From NCBI GenBank assembly GCA_016870935.1, contig VGAB01000002.1:1-64000 (forward strand): 64,000 bases of DNA. The letters run 5' to 3'. The number at the start of each line of letters is the position of its first letter. Position 1 is the stretch's first letter. This document shows positions 26,892-37,465 of the stretch, piece by piece. This DNA comes from Actinomycetota bacterium. GTDB taxonomy: Bacteria > Actinomycetota > Acidimicrobiia > Acidimicrobiales > Ilumatobacteraceae. A program made the translations under genes and the position numbers. The notes under the pieces are model-generated. The model had not been told where the DNA came from, did not search any database, and was given only the letters and a program-made list of their open reading frames with translations.

Positions 26892-27122
26892 ATGGTTCGT
26901 CGTTGTTCGCGCTGCACTTGCAACGAACTCGCGTCGATCACTTTGACCTATCAATACAGCCGTGCGTTGGTCTGGATCGACGACCTCACCGCCGAGCGCG
27001 ACCCGCACGCATACGACCTGTGCGACCGACACGGCGTTCGCATCACCGCCCCGTCTGGCTGGAGACTTGAAGATCGCCGCAACCGCTTCAAGGTTGTGAT
27101 GCCAAACCGCCTGGCCGGATGA
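26892..27122 (+). CDS. DUF3499 family protein
   Basis: A 76-residue protein of the actinobacterial DUF3499 family. It has an N-terminal zinc-ribbon-like pair (RRCSRCTC) and a second pair in DPHAYDLCDRHG, typical of the family; function unknown. In mycobacteria the equivalent gene lies between the phosphomannomutase and whiB2/fbiA, a neighbourhood this window retains in part, though I see no whiB2. It overlaps the CPBP gene as ATGA. Confidence 0.85.
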   Translation: MVRRCSRCTCNELASITLTYQYSRALVWIDDLTAERDPHAYDLCDRHGVRITAPSGWRLEDRRNRFKVVMPNRLAG

Positions 27123-27862
27123 ACCAAACGCCGTGGGCCCCGCCCTACGGACAGGAGCCGGCCAGACATAGAAGTTTCCCGCTCAGGGTCGTAGTTTTCA
27201 CCTGGGCGGCGAGTTACGCCGTCGCCCTGGTCGTGAGTTCGGCAATCTTGGTCGCGACCGACAATGTCGACCTGGTCGAGGGTCGAGAACCCAAGTGGTT
27301 TTTGGGGGTCTCGGCCCTGGCTTTGTGGGTGCCGTTTGTTTTTGGTTTGCTGACTGTCTCGCGTCGTTACGGCTCGGCGAGTTTCGCCAGAGATTTCGGC
27401 TTGAGCTTTCGTCGGAGCGATCTTTTCGGCGTGCCGATCGGCGTGGCGAGCCAGTTGTTGCTCGTGAACCTGGTCACCTGGCCGTTCAGCGAGATATTCC
27501 CCGAGCGGTTCGCCCCCGAGTTGGTCGAAAAGCGGGCCCAAGATCTTTTCGACAACGCGACCGGACCGTGGCTTTTTGTGTTGATCTTGGTGGTCGTGGT
27601 TGGCGCGCCCCTTGTCGAAGAATTGGTCTACCGCGGTTTTATTCAGTCGGGTTTGAACGATCGATTCGGCGAAAAAGTTTCGTTGCTGATCGCATCGATT
27701 TGGTTCGCGGGCGTGCACCTGCAACTCGTCGAGTTGCCCGGGTTGTTCGCTTTCGCCCTGGTTCTTGGCTATTGCTTTTATCGAACGAAGCGACTCGGTC
27801 TATCGATCGTCGCCCATGTCGCGTTCAACGCCACGGGCATTCTTTTTATCGCGTTGCTCTGA
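27119..27862 (+). CDS. CPBP-family intramembrane metalloprotease
   Basis: A 247-residue polytopic membrane protein of the CPBP (CAAX protease and bacteriocin-processing) family. The catalytic motifs are EELVYRG (EExxxR, about residue 164), WFAGVHL (FxxxH type) and IVAHVAFNATG (HxxxN) near the C-terminus. The target is unknown. It is translationally coupled to the DUF3499 gene. Confidence 0.88.
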   Translation: MNQTPWAPPYGQEPARHRSFPLRVVVFTWAASYAVALVVSSAILVATDNVDLVEGREPKWFLGVSALALWVPFVFGLLTVSRRYGSASFARDFGLSFRRSDLFGVPIGVASQLLLVNLVTWPFSEIFPERFAPELVEKRAQDLFDNATGPWLFVLILVVVVGAPLVEELVYRGFIQSGLNDRFGEKVSLLIASIWFAGVHLQLVELPGLFAFALVLGYCFYRTKRLGLSIVAHVAFNATGILFIALL

Positions 27863-27896
27863 ACGATGTCGGGACATCGGTCGTAATCGAAAAAGA

Positions 27897-27902
27897 TAGA
27901 GT
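27897..27902 (+). promoter_or_regulatory. Candidate leaderless -10 (TAGAGT) of the 27912 gene
   Basis: TAGAGT ends nine bases before the GTG at 27912. Confidence 0.5.
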
Positions 27903-27911
27903 TTTCACGCG

Positions 27912-30311
27912 GTGAAAATCTTGAACTCTCGGCGTTGGACGTCGCAACAAATCGCCTCTGCGGTGATCGTCGTCGGTTCGACGCTGATGTTGCTGACGAC
28001 GCTTCATCCCGAGTTGATATTGCGCAACAACACGCCGACCGGGGGCGACATGGGCGCCCACGTCTACGGCCCCGCGTTCTTGCGCGACTTTTTGTTGCCG
28101 CACTTTCGTCTGACGGGGTGGAGCAACGACTGGTATTCGGGTTTCCCGATGTATCGGTTCTACATGGTCGTTCCCGCTCTCGCGGTGTTGTTGCTCGATT
28201 TGTTGCTTCCGTACGGCATCGCCCTGAAACTGATCGCCGTGCTCGGCATCTTGACGATGCCCGTGTGCACTTGGCTGTTCGGCAGGTTCGCAAAGTTCAT
28301 GTTTCCGATTCCCGAGTTGATGACGCTGGCCGCGGTCGTGTTTTTGTACGACGAAAGTTTCACGATCTATGGCGGCAATATCGCCTCGACTATGGCGGGC
28401 GAGTTTTCGTTCTCGATTTCTCTGACGCTGGCGATGCTTTGTTTCGGGCTTTTGATCAGGGTCTTCGAGGAGCGACGCGGTCACATGCTCACCGCGCTCG
28501 TGCTAGCGCTCAGCGCCCTCTGCCACGGCATCGTGCTGCTGTTTGTTTTCGGCGGTGTCGTTTTGTTCGCCGCCGTATGGTTCGATCGGCGATGTTCGGT
28601 TGCCGCGCTGAAAGTGGGCGTCACCGGCGCGTTGCTGTCGGCCTTTTGGGTGTTGCCGTTTCTCACGAGCCACGCCTATATGACGGACATGAAATATGAA
28701 CCTAGGCCGAGCGGCGCCAGCGACTCGTTTTGGAGCATGTACTTTCCGCTGACGACATATTGGGACGTGTTCATTACTTTGTTCGCAACCGTCGGGTTCG
28801 TAGTCTCGCTTCAACGCAAGAACAGAACCGGCATCTGGATGGGCGCGTATTGCGTCGTGCTGGCATTCGGCGTGTACGTCGGTCGCGAGAGTTTGCCCGT
28901 GATCGGCCTGCTGTGGAATCCGCGTCTGTTGCCGTTTCTTTATTTGCTGCGCTACTTCTTGATGATGATCGGCATTTACGAGGCGGCGGTTTGGGCGGGC
29001 AAGTTCTATCAACTTCAACGCGTGGGTCGACAGGCGTTGGCAGAGAATTCGGTCGACGATTTGCAACCGGTCGTATCGTTCGAGGACAACGAGAAATTCA
29101 ACCTCTCGTGGATCACGGTGATGACCGTGCTCGTGGTCAGCGTCATCGGTTTTCGATTTCAAGAAATGCCGTTCGGCAAGATCACGACCAACGCGGCGGG
29201 CGAGAATATTTATAGGTGGGGTTTTGTTTCGACCAAGGCGACCAACGACGGTTTCGTCGACGGCTGGGCGCGCTGGAACTTCACGGGTTACGAGGGCAAG
29301 ACCAGTTATGCCGAATATCGCGACCTGGTCGAAACGATGAAGAACATCGGCAGAGACCCGAACTTCGGTTGCGGTCGCGCACTATGGGAGAACAACGGCG
29401 AGCTGAACAAATACGGCACGACCATGTCGCTGATGCTGTTGCCCCACTGGACGAAGGGTTGCATCGGCTCGATGGAGGGTCTGAACTTCGAGGCCTCTGG
29501 CACGACGCCGTATCACTTCATTGCCGCGGCCGCGATGTCGAAACAAAGCAGCAATCCGGTTCGCGAATTGCGCTACGACGACAATCAGGCAGGTTTGGGT
29601 GTTCGATACCTGCAGGAGCTCGGCGTTCGTTATTACATGGCTTTCACGGCGGAGGCGATCGCGCAGGCGAATCTGCAGGCGGCGCTGGTTCGAATCGCGG
29701 AGAGTGGGCCGTGGGTGGTCTATCAGGTGAAAGACAGCGATCTGGTGGTGCCGCTGCAACGACAACCCGTCGTGGTCAAAAGCGGGTCGACCGACGCGAA
29801 AGAGCGGTGGCTTGAGATCGGCACGAGTTGGTTTCAACATCCAGAAGACTGGTCGGCCGTGCCCGCCGAAAGCGGGCCGAGTTCCTGGCAGTCGGTCGAA
29901 GTTGCGGTCGATTTGAATCGCCGTCAAGGGGAACCCGGTGATCCCTCGCGGCGAGTCGACATCGTGACGCCGACCAAGACGATCGATGTCGTCGATCTGC
30001 CGGTCGTCAACGTCGGCGCCGTCGTGTTGGAGGACGAAGCCATCAGTTTCGAGGTCGACAAAGTCGGCGTGCCGGTTCTCGTGCGCATGAGTTATTTTCC
30101 GAATTGGAAAGTGGAAGGTGCGCAAGGGCCGTATCGTGTCGCGCCGAACATGATGGTCGTCGTGCCGACGAAGAATGAAGTGCGATTGCACTACGGCTAC
30201 ACGGCGATCGATTTTTTCGCCTATCTGCTCAGCGTGTTCGGCGTCGCGGTGATGGCCGTGCGATGGCGCGGGCGTCAAGTGGCGCTCAGGAGAAAATCGC
30301 GGATCAACTAG
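27912..30311 (+). CDS. Large membrane protein, PTPS-related/GT-C-like
   Basis: A 799-residue polytopic membrane protein. About ten hydrophobic helices fill residues 15-360, one more lies near 395-415, then an extracytoplasmic region of about 330 residues and a last helix near 765-785. An early PTGGDMGAHVYGPAFLRDFLLP segment matches the 6-pyruvoyl-tetrahydropterin-synthase-related membrane family, whose layout resembles GT-C glycosyltransferases. Function in glycan transfer is inference. It immediately precedes the phosphomannomutase gene. Confidence 0.72.
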   Translation: MKILNSRRWTSQQIASAVIVVGSTLMLLTTLHPELILRNNTPTGGDMGAHVYGPAFLRDFLLPHFRLTGWSNDWYSGFPMYRFYMVVPALAVLLLDLLLPYGIALKLIAVLGILTMPVCTWLFGRFAKFMFPIPELMTLAAVVFLYDESFTIYGGNIASTMAGEFSFSISLTLAMLCFGLLIRVFEERRGHMLTALVLALSALCHGIVLLFVFGGVVLFAAVWFDRRCSVAALKVGVTGALLSAFWVLPFLTSHAYMTDMKYEPRPSGASDSFWSMYFPLTTYWDVFITLFATVGFVVSLQRKNRTGIWMGAYCVVLAFGVYVGRESLPVIGLLWNPRLLPFLYLLRYFLMMIGIYEAAVWAGKFYQLQRVGRQALAENSVDDLQPVVSFEDNEKFNLSWITVMTVLVVSVIGFRFQEMPFGKITTNAAGENIYRWGFVSTKATNDGFVDGWARWNFTGYEGKTSYAEYRDLVETMKNIGRDPNFGCGRALWENNGELNKYGTTMSLMLLPHWTKGCIGSMEGLNFEASGTTPYHFIAAAAMSKQSSNPVRELRYDDNQAGLGVRYLQELGVRYYMAFTAEAIAQANLQAALVRIAESGPWVVYQVKDSDLVVPLQRQPVVVKSGSTDAKERWLEIGTSWFQHPEDWSAVPAESGPSSWQSVEVAVDLNRRQGEPGDPSRRVDIVTPTKTIDVVDLPVVNVGAVVLEDEAISFEVDKVGVPVLVRMSYFPNWKVEGAQGPYRVAPNMMVVVPTKNEVRLHYGYTAIDFFAYLLSVFGVAVMAVRWRGRQVALRRKSRIN

Positions 30312-30314
30312 AGT
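30309..30314 (+). promoter_or_regulatory. Candidate leaderless -10 (TAGAGT) of manB
   Basis: TAGAGT overlaps the stop codon of the preceding gene and ends eight bases before the GTG at 30323. It is identical to the hexamer upstream of the preceding gene. Confidence 0.5.
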
Positions 30315-30322
30315 TTGGTGTC

Positions 30323-31675
30323 GTGCCGAACCTAGAGGCGATCGTCAAGGCATACGACATTCGGGGCACGGTGCCCGATCAACTTGATTCGACATTGGCC
30401 CACGCGTTGGGCGTGGCGTTCGCCGAGTTCTCGAAGGCGAAAACGGTCGTCATCGGCCACGACATGCGACCGAGTGGCCCAGGTTTGGTCGAGGCGTTTC
30501 AACGCGGCGTGCTTGAACAGGGCGTCGATGTGATCAACCTGGGCCTGGCCAGCACCGACATGCTTTATTTCGCCTCGGGAAAACTCGACGCACCAGCGGC
30601 GATGTTCACCGCGTCCCATAATCCCGCCCAATACAACGGCATCAAGTGTTGTTTGTCGGGAGCCCGCTCGATCGGCATCGACAACGGTTTGCGCGAGATG
30701 AAAGCGATCGCCACTGAAGTGCTCGAAGGTCGGGCGCCGGCGAAGGCGAAAAACCCGGGTGACTTGGACAAAAAAAACATGTTGAAAGAGTTCGTCGACC
30801 ATGTCGTCGGCTTCATCGACATCGAAAAGATCCGCAAGCTTCGCATCGTCGCCGACGCGGCCAACGGCATGGGCGGTCTCGTCGCGCCCGCCGTGTTCGA
30901 CAGGTTGAAAGAATTCGAGGTCGAGATCATGTACGGCGAACTCGACGGCACCTTCCCCAACCACCCGGCCGACCCGATTCAGCCCGCGAACCAACGAGAC
31001 CTGCAGGCCCGTGTCGTGGCCGGAAAATTCGATGTCGGTCTGGCATTCGACGGCGACGCCGATCGCGTGTTCTTGGTCGACGAGACGGGCAAAAGCGTTT
31101 CAGGCAGCACCACCACGGCGCTCTTGGCGTCGGTGTTCTTGCGCGAGAACCCCAAGGCGACGATTCTCTACAACTTGATCTGCTCGCGAGTCGTGCCCGA
31201 GACGATCACGGCGCTCGGTGGCACCGCGATTCGAACCAAAAATGGTCATAGCTACATGAAGCAGGTGATGGCCCAGACGGGCGCGATTTTTGCGGGCGAG
31301 CACTCGGGCCACTATTACTTCGCCGACAACTATCGGGCCGACAGCGGTTTGATTGCGACGATGGTCGTGCTCGGAGAAATGTGTCGAACGGGCAAGTCGC
31401 TCTCCGAGTTGCGGGCGCCGTTCGAGAAATACGCCAACAGCGGGGAAATCAACACGCATGTCGCCGACATCCAAGAAGTGATCGACCGCGTCGCCAAGAA
31501 ATATTCGGGTTATTCGCAAGATCATCTCGACGGACTGACCGTGGATTGCGGATCGTGGTGGTTCAACGTTCGACCGTCGAACACCGAGCCGCTGTTGCGG
31601 TTGAATCTCGAGGCGTCGACGCGCGAAGAGTGCGACGAGCATGTCGCCGAGTTGCTGACTTTGATCACTGCTTGA
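30323..31675 (+). CDS. manB: Phosphomannomutase/phosphoglucomutase
   Basis: A 450-residue alpha-D-phosphohexomutase. It has the phosphoserine loop TASHNPAQYNG (catalytic Ser near residue 95), the metal loop DGDADRVF, the sugar-binding GEHSGHYYF and the phosphate-binding RPSNTEPLLR. It would isomerise mannose-6-P and mannose-1-P to feed ManC at 13.7 kb. The GTG at 30323 (VPNLEAIVKAYDIRG) is chosen over an upstream start at 30263 inside the preceding gene. In mycobacteria manB also lies near the sahH and fbiAB genes. Confidence 0.93.
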   Translation: MPNLEAIVKAYDIRGTVPDQLDSTLAHALGVAFAEFSKAKTVVIGHDMRPSGPGLVEAFQRGVLEQGVDVINLGLASTDMLYFASGKLDAPAAMFTASHNPAQYNGIKCCLSGARSIGIDNGLREMKAIATEVLEGRAPAKAKNPGDLDKKNMLKEFVDHVVGFIDIEKIRKLRIVADAANGMGGLVAPAVFDRLKEFEVEIMYGELDGTFPNHPADPIQPANQRDLQARVVAGKFDVGLAFDGDADRVFLVDETGKSVSGSTTTALLASVFLRENPKATILYNLICSRVVPETITALGGTAIRTKNGHSYMKQVMAQTGAIFAGEHSGHYYFADNYRADSGLIATMVVLGEMCRTGKSLSELRAPFEKYANSGEINTHVADIQEVIDRVAKKYSGYSQDHLDGLTVDCGSWWFNVRPSNTEPLLRLNLEASTREECDEHVAELLTLITA

Positions 31676-31688
31676 GTTGAGTCGGTGT

Positions 31689-31694
31689 TATCGT
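31689..31694 (+). promoter_or_regulatory. Leaderless -10 (TATCGT) of the Trm112-sahH unit
   Basis: TATCGT ends seven bases before the ATG at 31702. It favours that ATG over the GTG at 31693, which overlaps the hexamer. Confidence 0.55.
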
Positions 31695-31701
31695 GTTAGC
31701 C

Positions 31702-31946
31702 ATGCCTGCAGGCGCTTCGGCGATCAATCAACAACTTCTCGAGATCCTGGCCTGCCCGAAAGACAAGGGTGGCCTGATTTATTTCGCCGATGAGGACGCG
31801 CTTTACAATCCGCGACTGCAAATGCGCTACGAGGTGCGCCAGGGCATACCCGTGATGCTGATCGACGAGGCCGTAATCGTGACGCAGGTCGAGCACGAAC
31901 GCCTGATGTCAAAAGCCAAACAAGAAAACTTGAAACCAAACTTCTG

Positions 31947-31947
<1 letters not shown>
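31702..31947 (+). CDS. Trm112-family protein
   Basis: An 81-residue Trm112/UPF0434 protein. The core [14 protein letters not shown] and the C-terminal [18 protein letters not shown] are typical; only one Cys of the usual zinc pairs remains, as in many bacterial members. Family proteins act as small partners of methyltransferases. The stop overlaps the sahH ATG by one base (TGATG), so they are coupled; a link to S-adenosylhomocysteine turnover by methyltransferases would be sensible. Confidence 0.87.
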
Positions 31948-33401
<1,454 letters not shown>

Positions 33402-33404
33402 TTT

Positions 33405-34019
33405 TTAAACCCGGGCGCCGATCGCCAGACGCGGCAAAAAGAAATGGACGAGCGGTCCGACGCCGAAAGCGAACGCGAACGTCGCAACGCCGACCTGGCC
33501 GCCGAGCATGAACCCGACGACCAAGACCGTAACCTCGATCACCGTTCGACCCACCCTGATCGGAATCCCGCGTTGAGCCAAGCCGGTCATCAGGCCGTCA
33601 CGCGGTCCTGGGCCGAGGGCGCTACCTATATATAGGCCGGTGCCGACCGCCACGACCACGATGCCGACGAGCGCCATCGCGACGCGGATAAGAATGTTCG
33701 ACGGTTCGGGGATCACCGCAAGGGCGATGTCGGCGACCAGACCGATTTCGAGCGCGTTGAGAATCGTGCCGAGCCCGGGCTTTTGTCGCAGGGGAATCCA
33801 GAAGAACAACAGCACGAAGCCGGTGATCACGATTATCCGGCCGACCGAGATGCCCGTTTGTTTCGCCACGCCCTGGTGGAAGACATCCCAAGGTGGGGCG
33901 CCGATGTTGGCATTCATCTGCATCGAGATGCCGACCGCAAAAACTGCCAGGCCAACCACGCAGCGCACGAGTCTTCGGCCGAGGCGGTCACGAAACTCGA
34001 GTTTTTCCAAACCTTGCAC
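33405..34019 (-). CDS. YczE/YitT-family membrane protein
   Basis: A 204-residue membrane protein with about five helices, similar to the YczE family (NIGAPPWDVFHQGVA near residue 40 and GSALGPGPRDGLMTGLAQR in the middle are hallmark loops). Function unknown. It is inserted, in reverse, between ahcY and comF, where mycobacteria have tmk-mtrA-mtrB-lpqB. The GTG start has a TAGTAT -10 candidate six bases upstream. Confidence 0.82.
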   Translation of the reverse strand: MQGLEKLEFRDRLGRRLVRCVVGLAVFAVGISMQMNANIGAPPWDVFHQGVAKQTGISVGRIIVITGFVLLFFWIPLRQKPGLGTILNALEIGLVADIALAVIPEPSNILIRVAMALVGIVVVAVGTGLYIGSALGPGPRDGLMTGLAQRGIPIRVGRTVIEVTVLVVGFMLGGQVGVATFAFAFGVGPLVHFFLPRLAIGARV

Positions 34020-34025
34020 CGCGTC

Positions 34026-34031
34026 ATACTA
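34026..34031 (-). promoter_or_regulatory. Leaderless -10 (TAGTAT) of the YczE-like gene
   Basis: On the minus strand TAGTAT ends six bases before the GTG. Confidence 0.55.
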
Positions 34032-34070
34032 GTTGTCGCCAAAAACGATCTTTGCGCACACACCAACGAC

Positions 34071-34766
34071 ATGCCTCGACTCGGCGACATCGAGGGCGCG
34101 CTTCACTTCATGGATTTCTTGGATTTCGTGTTCGGCGCGACGTGCCCTGGGTGTCGGCGCGGCGGGCGCCAAGTTTGTCAGGACTGCCGAAAAAAGATTT
34201 CTCTGACTCACAGCCAGAACCCGATCGAGTATGCGGGTGGCGTGATGGTCGCGCACGCCTATCAAACCGAGATTCGACAAATCATCTTGGCCTTCAAATA
34301 TCGGAACCAGCGCGCGGGGCTCAACTTTTTGGCCGACGCGATCGTCGAGCGAATCGCCGTCGAGACACGACGGGGTTTGTCGCGAATCGACTGCGTCACT
34401 TGGGCCCCGACGACCGTGCGCCGAAAAAACGAACGCGGGCACGACCATGCCGAGTTGGTCGCAAAACGCGTCGCCAGAAAAATGCGATTGAAGTGCGTCG
34501 ACACATTGACGCGGGTCTCGTCTCGACCGCAAACCGGTCTGTCGCGCGAAGAGCGATTGATCGGCCCGAAATTCGTCGCTCATGAATCGTGCGCTCGACA
34601 TTTGTTGTTGATCGACGATGTCGTCACCACCGGAGCAACTCTGAACAGTGCGTCGCAAGCGCTTTACGCCGCGGGGGCTGGGCTGGTGAGTTGCGTGGCG
34701 ATAGCATCAACGGTCTTATGGCAATCCTCGACCGGGTCTTGCGCGCCGGAGAAGGCAAGAAGGTAA
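34071..34766 (+). CDS. ComF-family phosphoribosyltransferase-like protein
   Basis: A 231-residue ComF/GntX protein. An N-terminal zinc-ribbon (CPGCRRGGRQVCQDC, about residues 23-37) precedes the PRTase domain with the PRPP loop LLLIDDVVTTGATL near residue 185. Family members support DNA uptake or ssDNA handling; the substrate is not settled. The ATG at 34071 fits the usual short N-terminus. It overlaps the secA start by 49 bases, and the hpf gene that normally lies between them is absent. Confidence 0.87.
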   Translation: MPRLGDIEGALHFMDFLDFVFGATCPGCRRGGRQVCQDCRKKISLTHSQNPIEYAGGVMVAHAYQTEIRQIILAFKYRNQRAGLNFLADAIVERIAVETRRGLSRIDCVTWAPTTVRRKNERGHDHAELVAKRVARKMRLKCVDTLTRVSSRPQTGLSREERLIGPKFVAHESCARHLLLIDDVVTTGATLNSASQALYAAGAGLVSCVAIASTVLWQSSTGSCAPEKARR

Positions 34767-37450
34767 AGGCACTTGCGGCTATTTTGCCCGAGATAAACGC
34801 CATCGCCCCCGAAATTGGTGCGCTTTCTGACGCCGATTTGCGGGCCAAAACCGCCCAATTTAAATCGCGCGTCGAGCGGGGCGAGACCCTCGACGACCTT
34901 TTGGTCGAGGCGTTCGCCGTGGTGCGCGAGGCCGCGACCCGCATCATCGGTCAGCGACACTACGACGTGCAGTTGATGGGCGGGGCGGCCTTGCACGCCG
35001 GCTGGGTCGCAGAAATGAAAACCGGCGAGGGCAAAACCCTCGTCTCGACCCTGCCCGCATATTTGAACGCGCTGTCGGGCAAGGGAGTTCATCAGATCAC
35101 GACCAATGACTATCTGGCGCAACGCGACGCCGAGTGGATGGGTCAGATTCACCGATGGTTGGGTCTCTCGGTGGGTCTGGTCGTGCCAGGGCGACGCACG
35201 AGTTCGGCAGAAAAGCGCGCCGACTACGCCAGCGACATCACTTTCGGCACGAACAACGAGTTCGGCTTCGACTATCTGCGCGACAACATGGCCGCGACCC
35301 TCGACGACAAAGTGCAGCGCGGTTTCAATTTCGCGATCGTCGACGAGGTCGACTCGATTCTGATCGACGAGGCCAGAACACCGTTGATCATCTCTGGCCG
35401 GGTGGCCGACGCGGCGAAACTTTATTATCAGTTCGCCGCCATCGTGCGAACAATGAAGCGCGACATCGATTACGACGTCGACGAGGGCAAGCGAATCGTG
35501 GTGCCGACCGAAGCGGGCATCGAGAAGGTCGAGAAACAACTGGGCATCGAGAACCTCTACGACCAGGTTCAGCAAAATCTCGTGCACCAACTTCAGGTGG
35601 CGCTCAAGGCCGCATCGTTGTATCAGCGCGACAAGGACTACATCATCCAAGATGGCGAGGTCAAGATAGTCGACGAGTTCACCGGTCGAATTCTCGAGGG
35701 TCGTCGCTGGAGCGAGGGCATTCACCAGGCGGTCGAGGCCAAAGAGGGCGTCAACATCAAGGAAGAAAACCAGACGTTGGCCACGATCACCCTGCAGAAC
35801 TACTTCAGGATGTACGAAAAACTCTCTGGCATGACCGGCACCGCCCAAACCGAGGCGGCCGAGTTGATGAACACCTACAGCCTGCAGGTCGTGCCGATAC
35901 CGACCAACAGAGACATGGTCAGGCTCGACCAGGCCGACCAGATCTACAAGACGGAAGATGCGAAGTTCGACGCGGTGGTACGCGACCTGCAAGAAAAGAG
36001 CGAGGCAGGCCAACCTGTTCTGGTCGGCACGGTCAGTGTCGAAAAGAGCGAGAAGCTTTCAAAAAAATTGCAGAAGTTGGGCATTCAACACGAGGTGTTG
36101 AACGCAAAACAACATACTCGCGAGGCCCTCGTCGTGGCCCAGGCGGGTCGAAGTGGCTCGATCACCGTGGCGACCAACATGGCCGGTCGTGGCGTCGACA
36201 TTTTGTTGGGGGGCAACCCCGAGGGTTTGGCCCGTCAAGACGTGCTCAAAGAGGGTTTTGATCCGCAGACATTGCTCGACGAATTCGCCCTGCCCGTGCC
36301 GTTGCAGTCGATGCCCCCCGACTTTTTGACGGCGCGCGAAAAAGCGCAGGCGCGATATCGCGAACATCTGGCAAAACATGTCGAGCGCTGCCGTATCGAC
36401 GGCGAAAAGGTTCGCAAGTTGGGCGGGCTGTATGTGCTCGGCACCGAACGCCACGAGAGTCGACGCATCGACAACCAGTTGCGCGGTCGCGCGGGTCGTC
36501 AAGGCGACCCCGGCGAGAGCCGTTTCTATCTGAGTCTCGACGACGAGTTGATGAGGTTGTTCGCCACCGGCGCGCTGTCGTGGGTGATGGGTCGAGCCTT
36601 GCCGGAAGACGAGGCGATCGAGGCCAAGATGGTTACCAAGGCGATCGAGCGCGCGCAAAGCACCGTCGAGCAACGCAACGGCGAGATTCGCAAAAACGTC
36701 TTGAAGTACGACGAGGTGATGAACCAACAGCGCAAGATCATTTATCAGCGTCGCGACCAGATTTTGCAGGGCCTCGACTTGAAGTCGGCGGCGATGGAGT
36801 ATCTGGCCGAGGCGGTCGACGCGTTGATCGATTCTCACTGCGTGGCCGAGGCCGACGACGAGTGGGATGTCGAGGGCTTGGCGCTCGAGTTGCGCACATT
36901 CTGGCCTTCGGCGATCACTGCGGGACAACTCGCCCAATGCGACTCGACCGACGAGATGTACGACCTGGTCATGGTCGATGCCAGCGCCTACTACGAAAAA
37001 CGCGAAGCCGAGATGGGCGAGACGGTGATGCGTGAAGTCGAGCGTCAGGTGATGCTAAAGATCATCGACCAACGTTGGCGCGAGCATCTCGAAGAAATGG
37101 ACTACCTGCAAGAGGGCATCAACCTTCGCGCGATCGGCCAAAAAGATCCGCTGATCGAATGGCAACGCGAAGGTTTCGAGATGTTCGGCGCGTTGATGAA
37201 GGGCATCGCCCAAGACTTCGTGAAATACGTGATGCATGTCCAGGTCATCAACAACACGGCGCCCGTCGGCAGGTTGAGCAACATTCAACAGACTTCCGAC
37301 GAAAATGTCGGTGAAAAACCCCAGTCGCGAACCCCGACTTCGGGCGGTTCTTCGCAGGTCGGCCCAGACTGGTCGAAGACCCCGCGCAACGCGCCGTGCC
37401 CTTGCGGGTCGGGAAAAAAATACAAGATGTGCCACGGCCGCGTCAGCTAG
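34718..37450 (+). CDS. secA: Preprotein translocase ATPase SecA
   Basis: A 910-residue SecA that drives Sec-dependent export through SecYEG. It shows Walker A in MKTGEGKTLVS, Walker B with DEVDSILIDEARTPLIISG, the DEAD-helicase tail LGTERHESRRIDNQLRGRAGRQGDPG and a C-terminal SEC-C zinc motif (CPCGSGKKYKMCHG). The ATG at 34718 gives the family N-terminus MAILDRVLRAGEGK; an earlier in-frame start lies in comF. TAGCAT ends ten bases before the ATG and may be a -10 within comF. Confidence 0.97.
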   Translation: MAILDRVLRAGEGKKVKALAAILPEINAIAPEIGALSDADLRAKTAQFKSRVERGETLDDLLVEAFAVVREAATRIIGQRHYDVQLMGGAALHAGWVAEMKTGEGKTLVSTLPAYLNALSGKGVHQITTNDYLAQRDAEWMGQIHRWLGLSVGLVVPGRRTSSAEKRADYASDITFGTNNEFGFDYLRDNMAATLDDKVQRGFNFAIVDEVDSILIDEARTPLIISGRVADAAKLYYQFAAIVRTMKRDIDYDVDEGKRIVVPTEAGIEKVEKQLGIENLYDQVQQNLVHQLQVALKAASLYQRDKDYIIQDGEVKIVDEFTGRILEGRRWSEGIHQAVEAKEGVNIKEENQTLATITLQNYFRMYEKLSGMTGTAQTEAAELMNTYSLQVVPIPTNRDMVRLDQADQIYKTEDAKFDAVVRDLQEKSEAGQPVLVGTVSVEKSEKLSKKLQKLGIQHEVLNAKQHTREALVVAQAGRSGSITVATNMAGRGVDILLGGNPEGLARQDVLKEGFDPQTLLDEFALPVPLQSMPPDFLTAREKAQARYREHLAKHVERCRIDGEKVRKLGGLYVLGTERHESRRIDNQLRGRAGRQGDPGESRFYLSLDDELMRLFATGALSWVMGRALPEDEAIEAKMVTKAIERAQSTVEQRNGEIRKNVLKYDEVMNQQRKIIYQRRDQILQGLDLKSAAMEYLAEAVDALIDSHCVAEADDEWDVEGLALELRTFWPSAITAGQLAQCDSTDEMYDLVMVDASAYYEKREAEMGETVMREVERQVMLKIIDQRWREHLEEMDYLQEGINLRAIGQKDPLIEWQREGFEMFGALMKGIAQDFVKYVMHVQVINNTAPVGRLSNIQQTSDENVGEKPQSRTPTSGGSSQVGPDWSKTPRNAPCPCGSGKKYKMCHGRVS

Positions 37451-37465
37451 CTCGGCGGCGACGAA

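Noticed and set aside
34664-36013. 449-residue minus-strand frame opposite secA
   Set aside because: Opposite-strand shadow of secA without any recognisable motif.
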